Shown: in pieces, positions 26,338 through 34,134 of the stretch
How the letters are laid out: each line of letters opens with the position of its first letter
Numbering within the stretch: the first letter of the stretch is position 1
DNA from: JACDAN01 sp963834825
Lineage (GTDB): Bacteria; Actinomycetota; Thermoleophilia; Gaiellales; Gaiellaceae
NCBI GenBank assembly: GCA_963834825.1
Contig: CAWICZ010000007.1
Coordinates: forward strand, 62,001-126,000
Direction of reading: 5' to 3'
Length of the DNA stretch: 64,000 nucleotides
Translations under genes and position numbers: made by a program
Notes under the pieces: model-generated
What the model was told of the DNA's origin: nothing
Seen by the model: only the letters and a program-made list of their open reading frames with translations
The model's database searches: none

Positions 26338-27453
26338 ATGGCGACGGCGGAGCGTGACTACTACGAGGTCCTCGGCGTCCGGCGGGATGCGGACGAGACC
26401 GAGATCAAGAAGGCGTTCCGTCGGCTGGCGCGCGAGTTGCATCCCGACGTCTCGGAGGCGCCCGACGCCGAGGAGCGCTTCAAGGAGGCCGTTGAGGCCT
26501 ACGAGGTGCTCTCGAAGAGCGAGACGCGCGAGCTCTACGATCGCTTCGGGCACGCCGGCCTGAGGAGCGGCGGTTTTCGCCCGACGACGTTCGACTTCGG
26601 GAGCCTCGCCGACATCTTCTCGGCGTTCTTCGGCGACGATCTGCTCTCGACCCGGATGCGGAGTGGTGGCCGGGGCGCCGACATCGCCGCCGACGTCGAG
26701 ATCGAGTTGGCCGAGGCCGCGACAGGCACGGAGCGTGAGGTCCCCTATCGCGTCAGCGTTCCCTGCGACCGCTGCGAGGCGACCGGCGTCGAGCCCGGAA
26801 CCGAGGTCGCGACGTGCCCGACCTGCGCCGGGATGGGTCGCATCCAGCACATCTCGCGGAGCGCCTTCGGCGAGTTCATTCGCACCCAGGGGTGCCCGGA
26901 CTGTGGCGGGACGGGTCGGCTGATCGCGTATCCGTGCTCGCAGTGCAACGGCTCGGGACACCGACTTGAGGGCCGGACGCTCGACGTCCAGATCCCGCCG
27001 GGCATCCACGACGGGCAGCGGATCCGTCTCTCCGGGGAAGGGCATTCGGGCGTGCTCGGCGGACGGGCGGGCGACGTGTACGTGCGGGTGCGGGTCCGTC
27101 CGGATCCCCGCTTTGTCCGCGAGGGCGACGACATCTTCTCGACGGTCGACCTGACGATGACCCAGGCGGCGCTGGGCGCGCGCGTCGCGGTCCCCACTCT
27201 CGACGGCGAGACCGAGCTCGAGTTCGCGCCCGGAACACAGCCGGGCGAGGTCGTGCGCCTCCGCGGGCGCGGGATGCCGGTGCTCCAGGGCTTCGGGCGC
27301 GGCGACCAGCGCGTCCTCGTCAGCGTGGGCGTCCCGCGCCGGCTGACGGACGAGCAGCGCGTCCTGCTCGAGCAATTCGAGCGAACGGCCGGCGAAGACA
27401 CCTACAAGACCGACGAGAGCTTCTTCGACAAGCTGAAGAGCGCGTTCCGCTGA
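26338..27453 (+). CDS. dnaJ: Chaperone protein DnaJ
   Basis: 371 residues. The J domain (about 6-70) has the HPD tripeptide (RELHPDVSE), followed by a short Gly/Phe-type linker and a DIFSAFFGDD segment. The zinc-binding domain has four C-x2-C-x-G repeats (CDRCEATG, CPTCAGMG, CPDCGGTG, CSQCNGSG). The substrate domains end in a standard C-terminus. It stimulates DnaK, whose gene is not in this cluster. ATG 26338 lies 6 nt after the TACGCT -10, so dnaJ can be transcribed separately from hrcA. Confidence 0.95.
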   Translation: MATAERDYYEVLGVRRDADETEIKKAFRRLARELHPDVSEAPDAEERFKEAVEAYEVLSKSETRELYDRFGHAGLRSGGFRPTTFDFGSLADIFSAFFGDDLLSTRMRSGGRGADIAADVEIELAEAATGTEREVPYRVSVPCDRCEATGVEPGTEVATCPTCAGMGRIQHISRSAFGEFIRTQGCPDCGGTGRLIAYPCSQCNGSGHRLEGRTLDVQIPPGIHDGQRIRLSGEGHSGVLGGRAGDVYVRVRVRPDPRFVREGDDIFSTVDLTMTQAALGARVAVPTLDGETELEFAPGTQPGEVVRLRGRGMPVLQGFGRGDQRVLVSVGVPRRLTDEQRVLLEQFERTAGEDTYKTDESFFDKLKSAFR

Positions 27454-27473
27454 GCGAGGGCGAGCTCCGGCGG

Positions 27474-28205
27474 GTGGTGATCCCGGTTCCCGCCGAGGAG
27501 CTCGAACAGGCACTGGCGAGGTTGCTGGAGCTCCATCCCGAGGGCTTCGAGGAAGGCGACGGCGTGCTTGCGGTCTATACCGATGCCGCCGGCGAGGAGC
27601 GCCTCGCACAAGAGTTCGACGGCGTCACGGCGGCGCCGGTCGAGCCGGGATGGGAGGAGCGCTGGCGCGAGTTCCACCAGCCGGTGTGGGTCGGCCCGCT
27701 CTGGATCGGCCCGCCGTGGGAGGAGCCTCCGGACGGCGCGACCGCGGTGATCATCGACCCCGGTCGCGCATTCGGGACCGGCTCGCATCCCACCACTCAG
27801 CTTTGCCTGAGCTTCTTGCACGAGCTCTCGCGGGGCAGTCTCCTCGACATCGGGTGCGGTTCCGGCGTCCTCTCCGTCGCCGCCGCGAAGCTGGGCTTCG
27901 ACCCGATCGTCGCGGTCGACCACGACGCCGCCGCCGTCGAGGCGACGCGGCGGAATGCGAGTGCGAACGGCGTTGTCGTGGACGTGCGACGGGTCGACGC
28001 GGTCACCGCGGCGCTTCCGGCGGCCGATGTCGGGCTCGCCAACATCGACCTGGCCGTGGTCGAGGCGCTCGCACCGCGGCTCGACGTGGGCCTGCTCGTC
28101 ACGGCGGGCTACTTCCACTCGCGGAGGCCCGAGCTCGCGGGCTACGCGCACCGCGACCGGCGCATCGACGGCGGCTGGGCGGCCGATCTGTTCGACCGGC
28201 AGTAG
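27474..28205 (+). CDS. prmA: Ribosomal protein L11 methyltransferase (PrmA-like)
   Basis: 243 residues. The C-terminal methyltransferase domain has DPGRAFGTGSHPTTQLCL, the PrmA hallmark, then the SAM motif LLDIGCGSGVLSVAAAKLG and a motif-4-like segment GLANIDLAVV. The N-terminal substrate domain is short (VIPVPAEELEQALARLLE). GTG 27474 is chosen; a CTG at 27450 overlapping the dnaJ stop would extend it by eight residues that also fit the family. rsmE, which usually follows, is missing. Confidence 0.87.
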   Translation: MVIPVPAEELEQALARLLELHPEGFEEGDGVLAVYTDAAGEERLAQEFDGVTAAPVEPGWEERWREFHQPVWVGPLWIGPPWEEPPDGATAVIIDPGRAFGTGSHPTTQLCLSFLHELSRGSLLDIGCGSGVLSVAAAKLGFDPIVAVDHDAAAVEATRRNASANGVVVDVRRVDAVTAALPAADVGLANIDLAVVEALAPRLDVGLLVTAGYFHSRRPELAGYAHRDRRIDGGWAADLFDRQ

Positions 28206-28208
28206 ATT
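28203..28208 (+). promoter_or_regulatory. Candidate -10 element of mtaB (TAGATT)
   Basis: TAGATT overlaps the prmA stop (TAG) and lies 10 nt before ATG 28219. The spacing would give a leader of only a few bases. No Shine-Dalgarno precedes the ATG. Confidence 0.35.
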
Positions 28209-28218
28209 TTCCCTGCGA

Positions 28219-29415
28219 ATGGCGACGTTCACCGTCCGCTTCCTCGGCTGCAAGGTCTCGCACGCCGACGCCCAAGCCCTCCGCGAGCGCCTACTCGCCG
28301 ACGGGCACGAGGAGCGGGACGGTGAGGCTGACGTCGCCGTCGTCAACACTTGCTGCGTGACGAACGAGGCGGTCGCCAAGTCGCGCCAGGCTGCCGCCAG
28401 GGCCGCGCGCGCCAACGGCCGCGTCTACGTCACGGGGTGCGGCGCGAACCTCGCCGGGGAGGCCTTCGCGACGCTCCCCGACAACGTCGCAGTCGTCCGC
28501 GCGACGCCCGAGCAGACACCGCGGCTCGTCGCCCGGGACGTGGGGCCGATCGGCTGCGTCCAGGCCGATGCGCGGCTCGACCGCGTGCGCGCCTTCGTCA
28601 AGGTGCAGGACGGCTGCAGCTTCTCGTGCAACTTCTGCGTCATCCCCCTCGTGCGCGGCCGCTCCCGCAGCCGGAGCGCGGCCGCGGTCCTCGCCGAGAT
28701 CGTCAAGCGTGTGCGCCAGGGCCACCGCGAGGTCGTCCTGACGGGGATCAATCTCGGCTGCTTCCGCGACCGAGACGCCGGCTACACGCTGGCGCGGCTT
28801 GTCCGCGCCGCCGGCGAGGTCCCGGGCCTCGAGCGCCTGCGACTCTCGTCGATCGAGATCAACCACGTGAACGACGAGTTGGTTGCGGCGCTCCGGGAGA
28901 CGCCAATCGTCTCTCGCCACCTGCACGTGCCGCTCCAGTCGGGCGACGATGAGATCCTGCGCGCGATGGGACGGCGCTACTCGGCACAGACCTACCTCCG
29001 TCGCGTGGGGCCGCTCGCGGACTTCAACCTGACCACAGACGTGATCGTCGGCTTCCCCGGCGAGGACGATGCCGCGTTTGCACACACGCTCGAGCTCCTC
29101 CGCCGGGCGAGAATCACGAAGGTGCACGTCTTCCCGTACTCGCCGCGACCGGGGACGGCGACGGCCGCCGCCGACACGGTTCCTCCGGCGGTGAAGAAGG
29201 AGCGCGGCGCGCGGATTCGGGCCGCTTCCCACGAGGCGTGCCTCGCTCGCTGGCGCGAGAAGGTCGGCCGCGAGGACGTCGTTCTCATCGACCGCCCCGG
29301 ACGTGGCTACGGCGATGATTATTCGCCGTGGCTCCTCCGCGACGAGGGGCCGATCGGCGACCTCGTCCGCGTGCGCGGCGCGGCGGTCACGGAGGAGGGG
29401 ATCATCGCTGCCTGA
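28219..29415 (+). CDS. mtaB: tRNA t6A37 methylthiotransferase MtaB-like (MiaB family)
   Basis: 398 residues. The UPF0004 domain supplies three cysteines (FLGCKVSHADAQ, NTCCVT, TGCGANL). The radical-SAM motif is GCSFSCNFC (C-x3-C-x2-C) near residue 135. The C-terminal TRAM-like segment (VVLIDRPGRGYGDDYSPWLL...LVRVRGAAVTEEGI) binds RNA. FLGCKVSHAD fits the MtaB/YqeV branch, which makes ms2t6A at position 37 of ANN-decoding tRNAs, better than MiaB, RimO or YliG. Confidence 0.88.
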   Translation: MATFTVRFLGCKVSHADAQALRERLLADGHEERDGEADVAVVNTCCVTNEAVAKSRQAAARAARANGRVYVTGCGANLAGEAFATLPDNVAVVRATPEQTPRLVARDVGPIGCVQADARLDRVRAFVKVQDGCSFSCNFCVIPLVRGRSRSRSAAAVLAEIVKRVRQGHREVVLTGINLGCFRDRDAGYTLARLVRAAGEVPGLERLRLSSIEINHVNDELVAALRETPIVSRHLHVPLQSGDDEILRAMGRRYSAQTYLRRVGPLADFNLTTDVIVGFPGEDDAAFAHTLELLRRARITKVHVFPYSPRPGTATAAADTVPPAVKKERGARIRAASHEACLARWREKVGREDVVLIDRPGRGYGDDYSPWLLRDEGPIGDLVRVRGAAVTEEGIIAA

Positions 29416-29737
29416 CGCTTGCCTCTTTTGCCAGCTTGTCCGTGACGGCGACCACGTCGCGAAGACCGACGGCTTCGTCGCGATCCGCGACATCAATCCA
29501 AAGGCGGAGACGCACCTGCTCGTCCTCCCCGAACGGCATGTCGACACGTTCCGAGACGTCGACGCCTTCCCGCCCGACGAGGCCAAACGGATGCTCACCT
29601 TCGTCGCCGAGACTGCCCGCGAGGCGGGCCTGGACGACTACCGCGTCCTCGTCAACGTCGGGCCGGGCGGAGGGCAGACGGTCTTCCACCTCCACTGGCA
29701 TCTTCTCGGAGGCCGAATCGAAGGGATGCCGGAGTGA
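29408..29737 (+). CDS. HIT-family nucleotide-binding protein, apparent CTG start
   Basis: About 109 residues. The histidine triad is HLHWHLLGG near the C-terminus, and the N-terminus has the zinc-type CLFC motif, as in Hint-like phosphoramidases. There is no ATG, GTG or TTG in frame near the domain start. CTG 29408 is preceded by GGAGGAGGGG (29391-29400) with an ideal 7-nt spacing and yields PDACLFCQLV, so I use it. It overlaps the mtaB stop by 8 bases, and its own stop overlaps the next start (GTGA). Confidence 0.82.
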   Translation: MPDACLFCQLVRDGDHVAKTDGFVAIRDINPKAETHLLVLPERHVDTFRDVDAFPPDEAKRMLTFVAETAREAGLDDYRVLVNVGPGGGQTVFHLHWHLLGGRIEGMPE

Positions 29738-30177
29738 GCCTGATCGCGCGCATCGAAGACGAGCTCAAGGAGGCGATGAGGGAGCGCGACAACGACCGCC
29801 GAGACGCGCTCCGCCTGATCCTCGCGAGCCTTCGCTCGGCCGAGAAGGAGCTTCAGCGCCCGCTGACGGACCAGGAGGAGCTCCAGGTGCTCCAGCGCGA
29901 GCGCAAGCGGCGGGTCGAGGCCGAGGAGGCGTTCCGGGCAGCCGGGAGGGAGGAGCAGGCGGACACGGAGGATTACGAGCTCGAGGTGCTCGAGGAGTTC
30001 ATGCCCGAGCCGCTCAGCGAGGCTCAGCTCGAGGAGATCATCGACGATGCGATTGCCGAGAACGGCGCCACCAGCCTCCGTGACCTCGGCCGGGTGATGG
30101 CCGACGTGATGCCGCAGGTCGCCGGCCGCGCCGACGGCTCCGAGGTCAGCCAGCTCGTCCGCGAAAAACTCGCCTGA
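29734..30177 (+). CDS. yqeY: YqeY/GatB-related protein
   Basis: 147 residues matching the YqeY family: LKEAMRERDNDRRDALRLILASLRSAEKE, a highly charged helical middle (RRVEAEEAFRAAGREEQADTEDYELEVLEEFMP), and a C-terminal GatB-like helical bundle (RDLGRVMADVMPQVAGRADGSEVSQLVREKL). The fold resembles the tRNA-binding tail of GatB; function is not established. Translationally coupled to the HIT gene (GTGA). It is the last gene before the convergent PLP decarboxylase. Confidence 0.88.
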   Translation: MSLIARIEDELKEAMRERDNDRRDALRLILASLRSAEKELQRPLTDQEELQVLQRERKRRVEAEEAFRAAGREEQADTEDYELEVLEEFMPEPLSEAQLEEIIDDAIAENGATSLRDLGRVMADVMPQVAGRADGSEVSQLVREKLA

Positions 30178-30204
30178 GCCGCGCGGCTCGATTCCGGCGG
30201 CTTA

Positions 30205-30290
30205 GGTAGGCGCACCCAGCCTCCTCCCCGCGGCGATCGTAGCGAGGGGCGGCGCGCGCGTGGGTCACGTGAGCGTGCCGAAAGCGTGAC
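30205..30290. repeat. Intergenic repeat element, copy A
   Basis: 86 bp that align without gaps to 38425-38510 with 70 identities (81%). Conserved blocks are GGTAGG, CTCCTCCCCG, AGCGAGG-GC, GGCGCGCGCGTGGGT and CGAAAGCGTGA. CTCCTC can pair with GAGGGG, and ACCCA with TGGGT. It lies between convergent yqeY and the PLP decarboxylase gene. Copy A lacks the -10 hexamer found in copy B. Confidence 0.7.
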
Positions 30291-30315
30291 GACTTTACTC
30301 GGCCGCCACCGCCCG

Positions 30316-31674
30316 TTACGGCACGTGTTTCGCAGCGAGCTCGAGCAGTACGTCAACGATGAGATCGACGTCCCGTTCGGTCGTCCGCCAGTTGACGATC
30401 GCCGGCCGGAATGCGACCCGGCCGCCGTAGCGGGTGGTGCCGAAGAACACGCGCCCGTCGGCGAGCACGGCCTCGCCCAGCCGGGCGTTCAGCTCGTTCA
30501 GCTCGTCCTCGTTCGGGCCCACCGGCCGGTACCGGAAGCACACGATGTTGAGCGTGACCGGCGCAAGTAGCTCGAGCTCGGGCTCCTCCTCCACCCGTCG
30601 GCCGAGGTGCTGGGCGAAGTCGAGATGCCGCTCGACCATCGCTCGGTAGCCGCTGCGCCCGTACGCGGCGAGCGTGGCCCAAACGGCCAGTGCGCGAGCC
30701 CGGCGTGAGGCCTCCGGGCTCGGGGTCTCGTCGCTCGGCAAGTAGGCGGCAGTCAGCCGGAACGGCTCCTTCAGCAGCTCGAGGTCACGGACGAAGGCGA
30801 AGCCGCAGTCGTACGGCACGTTGAGCCATTTGTGCCCGTCCGAGATCACCGAGTCGGCGCGCTCGACGCCCTCTGTCAGTGCCGCGGTCCGTGGCGTGAC
30901 TCGGGCGAAGAGCCCGAACGCGCCGTCGATGTGCAGCCACGCGCGGTTCCGTTCGACGAGGTCAGCCATCCGGCGAAGGTCGTCAATCCGGCCGTCGTTG
31001 ACCTCGCCGAGGTTCCCGATCACGATCGCTGGGCCCTCCTGGAGCCCGCGCTCGAGCCCGTCGAGGTCGACGAGTCGTGCGGTCTCGCGGCCGAGCCCCA
31101 GCATTGCGAGCGCCTTGCGCGCACTGACGTGGATGGCGTCGGTCGAGAAGATCGGCACCGCAGGCAGCCCGGCCAGTCCGCTCTCGTCGACGTCGACGCC
31201 GTGTTGCTGCGCCCACCAGCGACGGCCGGCCGCGAGCCCGACGAAGTTCGCCATCGTCGCTCCCGTCGTCAGCACCCCGCTCCAGGATTCGGGTAGCTCG
31301 AAGAGCTCGCGCAGCCAGCGGACCGCGACTTCCTCGACCTCGACGCCGAGCGGCGAGCTGACGGCAGAGAACGCGTTCTGATCGTAGAGCGACGTCAGCC
31401 AGTCGGCCGCGAGCGCGGCCGGCGTCGTCCCGCCGGTCACGAAGTGGAAGAACCGAGGCCCGGACGACCGGGTCGCAACGTCGGCGCCCTCGATGAGCTC
31501 GGCGAGCGCCGACGCCGCTCCGCTGCCTTCCTCGGGGAGCGGCCCGCCGAAGCGCCGCTCACGCGAGGCGAGCACCGGAGCATCGTCGAGCTCCTGCAAG
31601 TAGACCTTCGCCGCGTCGAGAACGAGCTCGAGCACACCGTCCTCTTCACGCTTCAGCTCCAGTGGATCGGGCAT
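30316..31674 (-). CDS. PLP-dependent group II decarboxylase-like protein
   Basis: 452 residues of the glutamate/aromatic-amino-acid decarboxylase family. TTGATMANFVGLAAGRRWW forms the phosphate-binding region, WLHIDGAFG holds the Asp that binds the pyridine nitrogen, and SDGHKWLNVPYDCG holds the PLP lysine. The substrate cannot be read from sequence; family members act on aromatic amino acids, glutamate or related compounds. It runs opposite to the surrounding conserved operon and appears to be an insertion between yqeY and phoH. Start ATG 31674 lies 6 nt after minus-strand -10 TAGGTT. Confidence 0.83.
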   Translation of the reverse strand: MPDPLELKREEDGVLELVLDAAKVYLQELDDAPVLASRERRFGGPLPEEGSGAASALAELIEGADVATRSSGPRFFHFVTGGTTPAALAADWLTSLYDQNAFSAVSSPLGVEVEEVAVRWLRELFELPESWSGVLTTGATMANFVGLAAGRRWWAQQHGVDVDESGLAGLPAVPIFSTDAIHVSARKALAMLGLGRETARLVDLDGLERGLQEGPAIVIGNLGEVNDGRIDDLRRMADLVERNRAWLHIDGAFGLFARVTPRTAALTEGVERADSVISDGHKWLNVPYDCGFAFVRDLELLKEPFRLTAAYLPSDETPSPEASRRARALAVWATLAAYGRSGYRAMVERHLDFAQHLGRRVEEEPELELLAPVTLNIVCFRYRPVGPNEDELNELNARLGEAVLADGRVFFGTTRYGGRVAFRPAIVNWRTTERDVDLIVDVLLELAAKHVP

Positions 31675-31680
31675 GCATCG

Positions 31681-31690
31681 AACCTACACT
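31681..31690. promoter_or_regulatory. Back-to-back -10 elements sharing TA (AACCTACACT)
   Basis: Minus-strand TAGGTT (31686-31681) precedes ATG 31674 by 6 nt. Plus-strand TACACT (31685-31690) precedes ATG 31698 by 7 nt. The central TA at 31685-31686 belongs to both. Start codons are 23 bases apart and neither has a ribosome-binding site. Confidence 0.55.
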
Positions 31691-31697
31691 GAGAGCG

Positions 31698-32657
31698 ATG
31701 CAAGAGACGCTGTCCGTTCCCAACGCAGTCGCCGCGGAGCTCGCCGCGATCGGCGACGGCGTCCTCGACCACCTGCGTGAGCGGCTGCGCGTCGCGATCC
31801 ACTTGCGCGGCAATCAGCTGACGATCGAGGGCGAAGACGACCACGTCGCGCAGGTTCGCACGGTGATCGACGAGATGGTGGAGCTCGTGAACGGCGGGCA
31901 CGAGATCGGCCCGTCGACGGTCGACGCTGTCCTCGGGGCGATCGACGAGGGGGAGGACGTCCGTGAGGTCTTCGAGGACGTCGTCTGGCGGCATCGCGGG
32001 AAGGAGATCGCGCCGAAGACGGTGATGCAGAAGCGCTACGTCGATGCGATTCGCGGCCATACCGTGACCTTCGCGATCGGCCCCGCCGGAACCGGCAAGA
32101 CGTACCTGGCCATGGCTCTCGCGGTCGCCGCCCTTCAGGAGCGGCAAGTGAACCGGATCATTCTGACCAGGCCTGCCGTCGAAGCAGGCGAGCGGCTCGG
32201 CTTCCTCCCGGGCGACATACTCGCCAAGGTCGACCCCTATCTGCGGCCGCTCTACGACGCCCTGTACGACATGCTCGAGGCAGACCGGCTGAACGCATAC
32301 ATGGAGCGCGGGATCGTCGAGGTCGCGCCGCTCGCGTTCATGCGTGGGCGCACCCTGAACGACTCGTTCATCATCCTCGACGAGGCGCAGAACACGAGCC
32401 CCGAGCAGATGCAGATGTTCCTCACACGCCTCGGCTTCGGCTCCAAGGTCGTCGTCACGGGAGACGTCACGCAGGTCGACCTGCCGAAGGAGCAGGCGTC
32501 CGGGCTCATCCAGGTGCAGGACATCCTCGGCACGGTCGACGGGATCGCGTTCATCCAGTTCGGGCACCAGGACGTCGTGCGGCACAAGCTGGTGCAGCGG
32601 ATCGTCGAGGCCTACAAGTCGCACGCAGAGGAAACCGGCACGCAGCGCCGGAAGTAG
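31698..32657 (+). CDS. phoH: PhoH-family ATPase
   Basis: 319 residues. The N-terminal KH-like region (about 20-70) is followed by the PhoH P-loop domain with Walker A GPAGTGKTYLA, the RPAVEAGERLGFLPGD loop, and Walker B FIILDEAQNTSPEQM. It heads the phoH-ybeY-dgkA-cdd-era cluster, linking it to RNA and ribosome maturation. An earlier in-frame codon at 31662 would start upstream of the -10 element, so ATG 31698 is preferred. Confidence 0.92.
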   Translation: MQETLSVPNAVAAELAAIGDGVLDHLRERLRVAIHLRGNQLTIEGEDDHVAQVRTVIDEMVELVNGGHEIGPSTVDAVLGAIDEGEDVREVFEDVVWRHRGKEIAPKTVMQKRYVDAIRGHTVTFAIGPAGTGKTYLAMALAVAALQERQVNRIILTRPAVEAGERLGFLPGDILAKVDPYLRPLYDALYDMLEADRLNAYMERGIVEVAPLAFMRGRTLNDSFIILDEAQNTSPEQMQMFLTRLGFGSKVVVTGDVTQVDLPKEQASGLIQVQDILGTVDGIAFIQFGHQDVVRHKLVQRIVEAYKSHAEETGTQRRK

Positions 32658-32663
32658 GCGGTC

Positions 32664-33041
32664 ATGGTCGAGGTCGAGGTGGCGAACCGAAGCGGGGCCG
32701 CCGTCGACGAGCCGGCGGTGGTCGACCTGGCCAGGCGGGTCCTGGCGGCGGAGGGCGTCGACGAGGGCGACCTGGGACTCGTGTTCGTGGGCCCGGACGA
32801 GGCCCGCCGCCTCAAGCAGGAGCATCTTGGCGTCGATGAGACACCGGACGTGCTCGCCTTCCCGATCGACGGTGTCGACGAGCTTCCGTCGGGCGTGCCG
32901 CGCCAGCTCGGAGACGTCGTCATCTGCCCGGAGCTCGTCGGCGAGAACTGGCGGGAGCCGCTCGTTCACGGCCTCCTGCACCTGGTCGGCTACGAGCACG
33001 GCACGGAGATGGAGGCGCGCGAGGCCGCCGGCGCGTCATGA
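32664..33041 (+). CDS. ybeY: Endoribonuclease YbeY
   Basis: 125 residues with the zinc-binding signature H-G-x-L-H-L-x-G-Y-x-H (HGLLHLVGYEH) near the C-terminus and TPDVLAFPID upstream. YbeY processes rRNA and takes part in ribosome quality control. It follows phoH by 6 bases and overlaps the next start by 4 (ATGA). Slightly shorter than the usual ~150 residues because the N-terminus is trimmed. Confidence 0.9.
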   Translation: MVEVEVANRSGAAVDEPAVVDLARRVLAAEGVDEGDLGLVFVGPDEARRLKQEHLGVDETPDVLAFPIDGVDELPSGVPRQLGDVVICPELVGENWREPLVHGLLHLVGYEHGTEMEAREAAGAS

Positions 33042-33760
33042 ACGTCGGCCGTAGCCCGTCCCTCCTCCAAAGCTTCAACTTCGCGTTCGAAGGGATCATC
33101 CACGTGCTCCGCACACAGCGGAACATGCGGATCCACTTCGCAATTGCGGTCGCCGTCCTGATCGCCGCGCTCGCGGTCGGCGTCCGCCGGCTCGAGCTCG
33201 TCGCGCTCCTGCTCGCGATCTCGTTCGTTCTGATCGCAGAGATGTTGAACACCGCGCTCGAGACCGGGATCGACGTTGCCACGACGTCATTCGACCCGCT
33301 CGCGAAGTTGGCCAAGGACATCGCGGCGGGAGCGGTCCTGATCGCGACTGTGAACGCCGTCGCCGTCGGCTACCTCGTCTTCGTCGAACGGATCAAGGAC
33401 CCGAGCTCCCGTGTGCTCGACACACTCCGCGAGGGGCCGGCCGAGCTGACGTTGGTTGCGCTCGTGCTGACGACCGTGATCGTGATCGCCGCAAAGGCCT
33501 ACACGCGCCGCGGGAGGCCGCTCAGCGGCGGGCTGCCCTCGGGACACGCGGCGGTCGCGTTCGCCGGCTGGATGGCCGCGACCTACATTCTCGGAGACTC
33601 GACGCACTGGTTCCTGATCTCCTCGCTCACCTTCATCATGGCGCTGCTCGTCGCGCAGACTCGAATCGAGTCGGGGATCCACTCCTTCGCCGAGGTCGTC
33701 TCGGGCGGAGTCCTCGGCGCGCTCGTCACACTCGTCCTCTTCCAGCTCTTCTGGTCGTGA
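33038..33760 (+). CDS. Undecaprenol/diacylglycerol kinase fused to PAP2 phosphatase
   Basis: 240 residues with about seven transmembrane helices in two parts. The N-terminal half is a DgkA-like lipid kinase (SFNFAFEGIIHVLRTQRNMRIH, then AEMLNTALETGID with the catalytic Glu). The C-terminal half is a PAP2-type phosphatase piece with GGLPSGHAAVAF and RIESGIHSFAEVVSG. Lacking an obvious first phosphatase motif KxxxxxxRP, the second half may be partial. Kinase and phosphatase in one membrane protein suggest recycling of undecaprenyl phosphate for cell-wall synthesis. Confidence 0.85.
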   Translation: MNVGRSPSLLQSFNFAFEGIIHVLRTQRNMRIHFAIAVAVLIAALAVGVRRLELVALLLAISFVLIAEMLNTALETGIDVATTSFDPLAKLAKDIAAGAVLIATVNAVAVGYLVFVERIKDPSSRVLDTLREGPAELTLVALVLTTVIVIAAKAYTRRGRPLSGGLPSGHAAVAFAGWMAATYILGDSTHWFLISSLTFIMALLVAQTRIESGIHSFAEVVSGGVLGALVTLVLFQLFWS

Positions 33761-34134
33761 CCGACGCCGACCGCGAGCTGCTCGAACGGGCCGACGCCGT
33801 CGCGAAGCGCGCGTACGCGCCGTATTCGGACTTTCACGTCGGAGCCGCTGTGCGCACGCGCGACGGTCGCGTCTTCGAGGGCGTGAACGTCGAGAACGCC
33901 GCGTACCCGCTGGGAATCTGCGCGGAGAAGACTGCCCTGGCACGCGCGGTTTCGGACGGGGTGCAGCCCGGCGAGGTCGAGGCCCTGGCAGTCAACGCGT
34001 CACCATGTGGCGGCTGCCGCCAGTGGTTCCACGAGTTCCGAATCGAGCGGATCGTCTACCGGCGGGCAAACGGCGAGGTCGTCGTCGCAACGCCTGCGGA
34101 GCTCCTACCCGACACGTTCGAGCTCGAGCCTTGA
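33757..34134 (+). CDS. cdd: Cytidine deaminase
   Basis: 125 residues with the zinc-hydrolase motifs: C-A-E (GICAEKTALARAV, zinc Cys and catalytic Glu) and P-C-G-x-C-R-Q (SPCGGCRQW, two zinc Cys). AYAPYSDFHVGAAV and NVENAAYPLG bind the nucleoside. It converts cytidine and deoxycytidine to the uridine forms for salvage. GTG start overlaps the previous stop (GTGA), and its stop overlaps the era start (TTGA). Confidence 0.94.
   Translation: MTDADRELLERADAVAKRAYAPYSDFHVGAAVRTRDGRVFEGVNVENAAYPLGICAEKTALARAVSDGVQPGEVEALAVNASPCGGCRQWFHEFRIERIVYRRANGEVVVATPAELLPDTFELEP

Noticed and set aside
30286..30570. Plus-strand frame continuing from repeat A into the decarboxylase gene
   Set aside because: It is antisense to the conserved C-terminus of the PLP decarboxylase and copy A lacks a -10 element.
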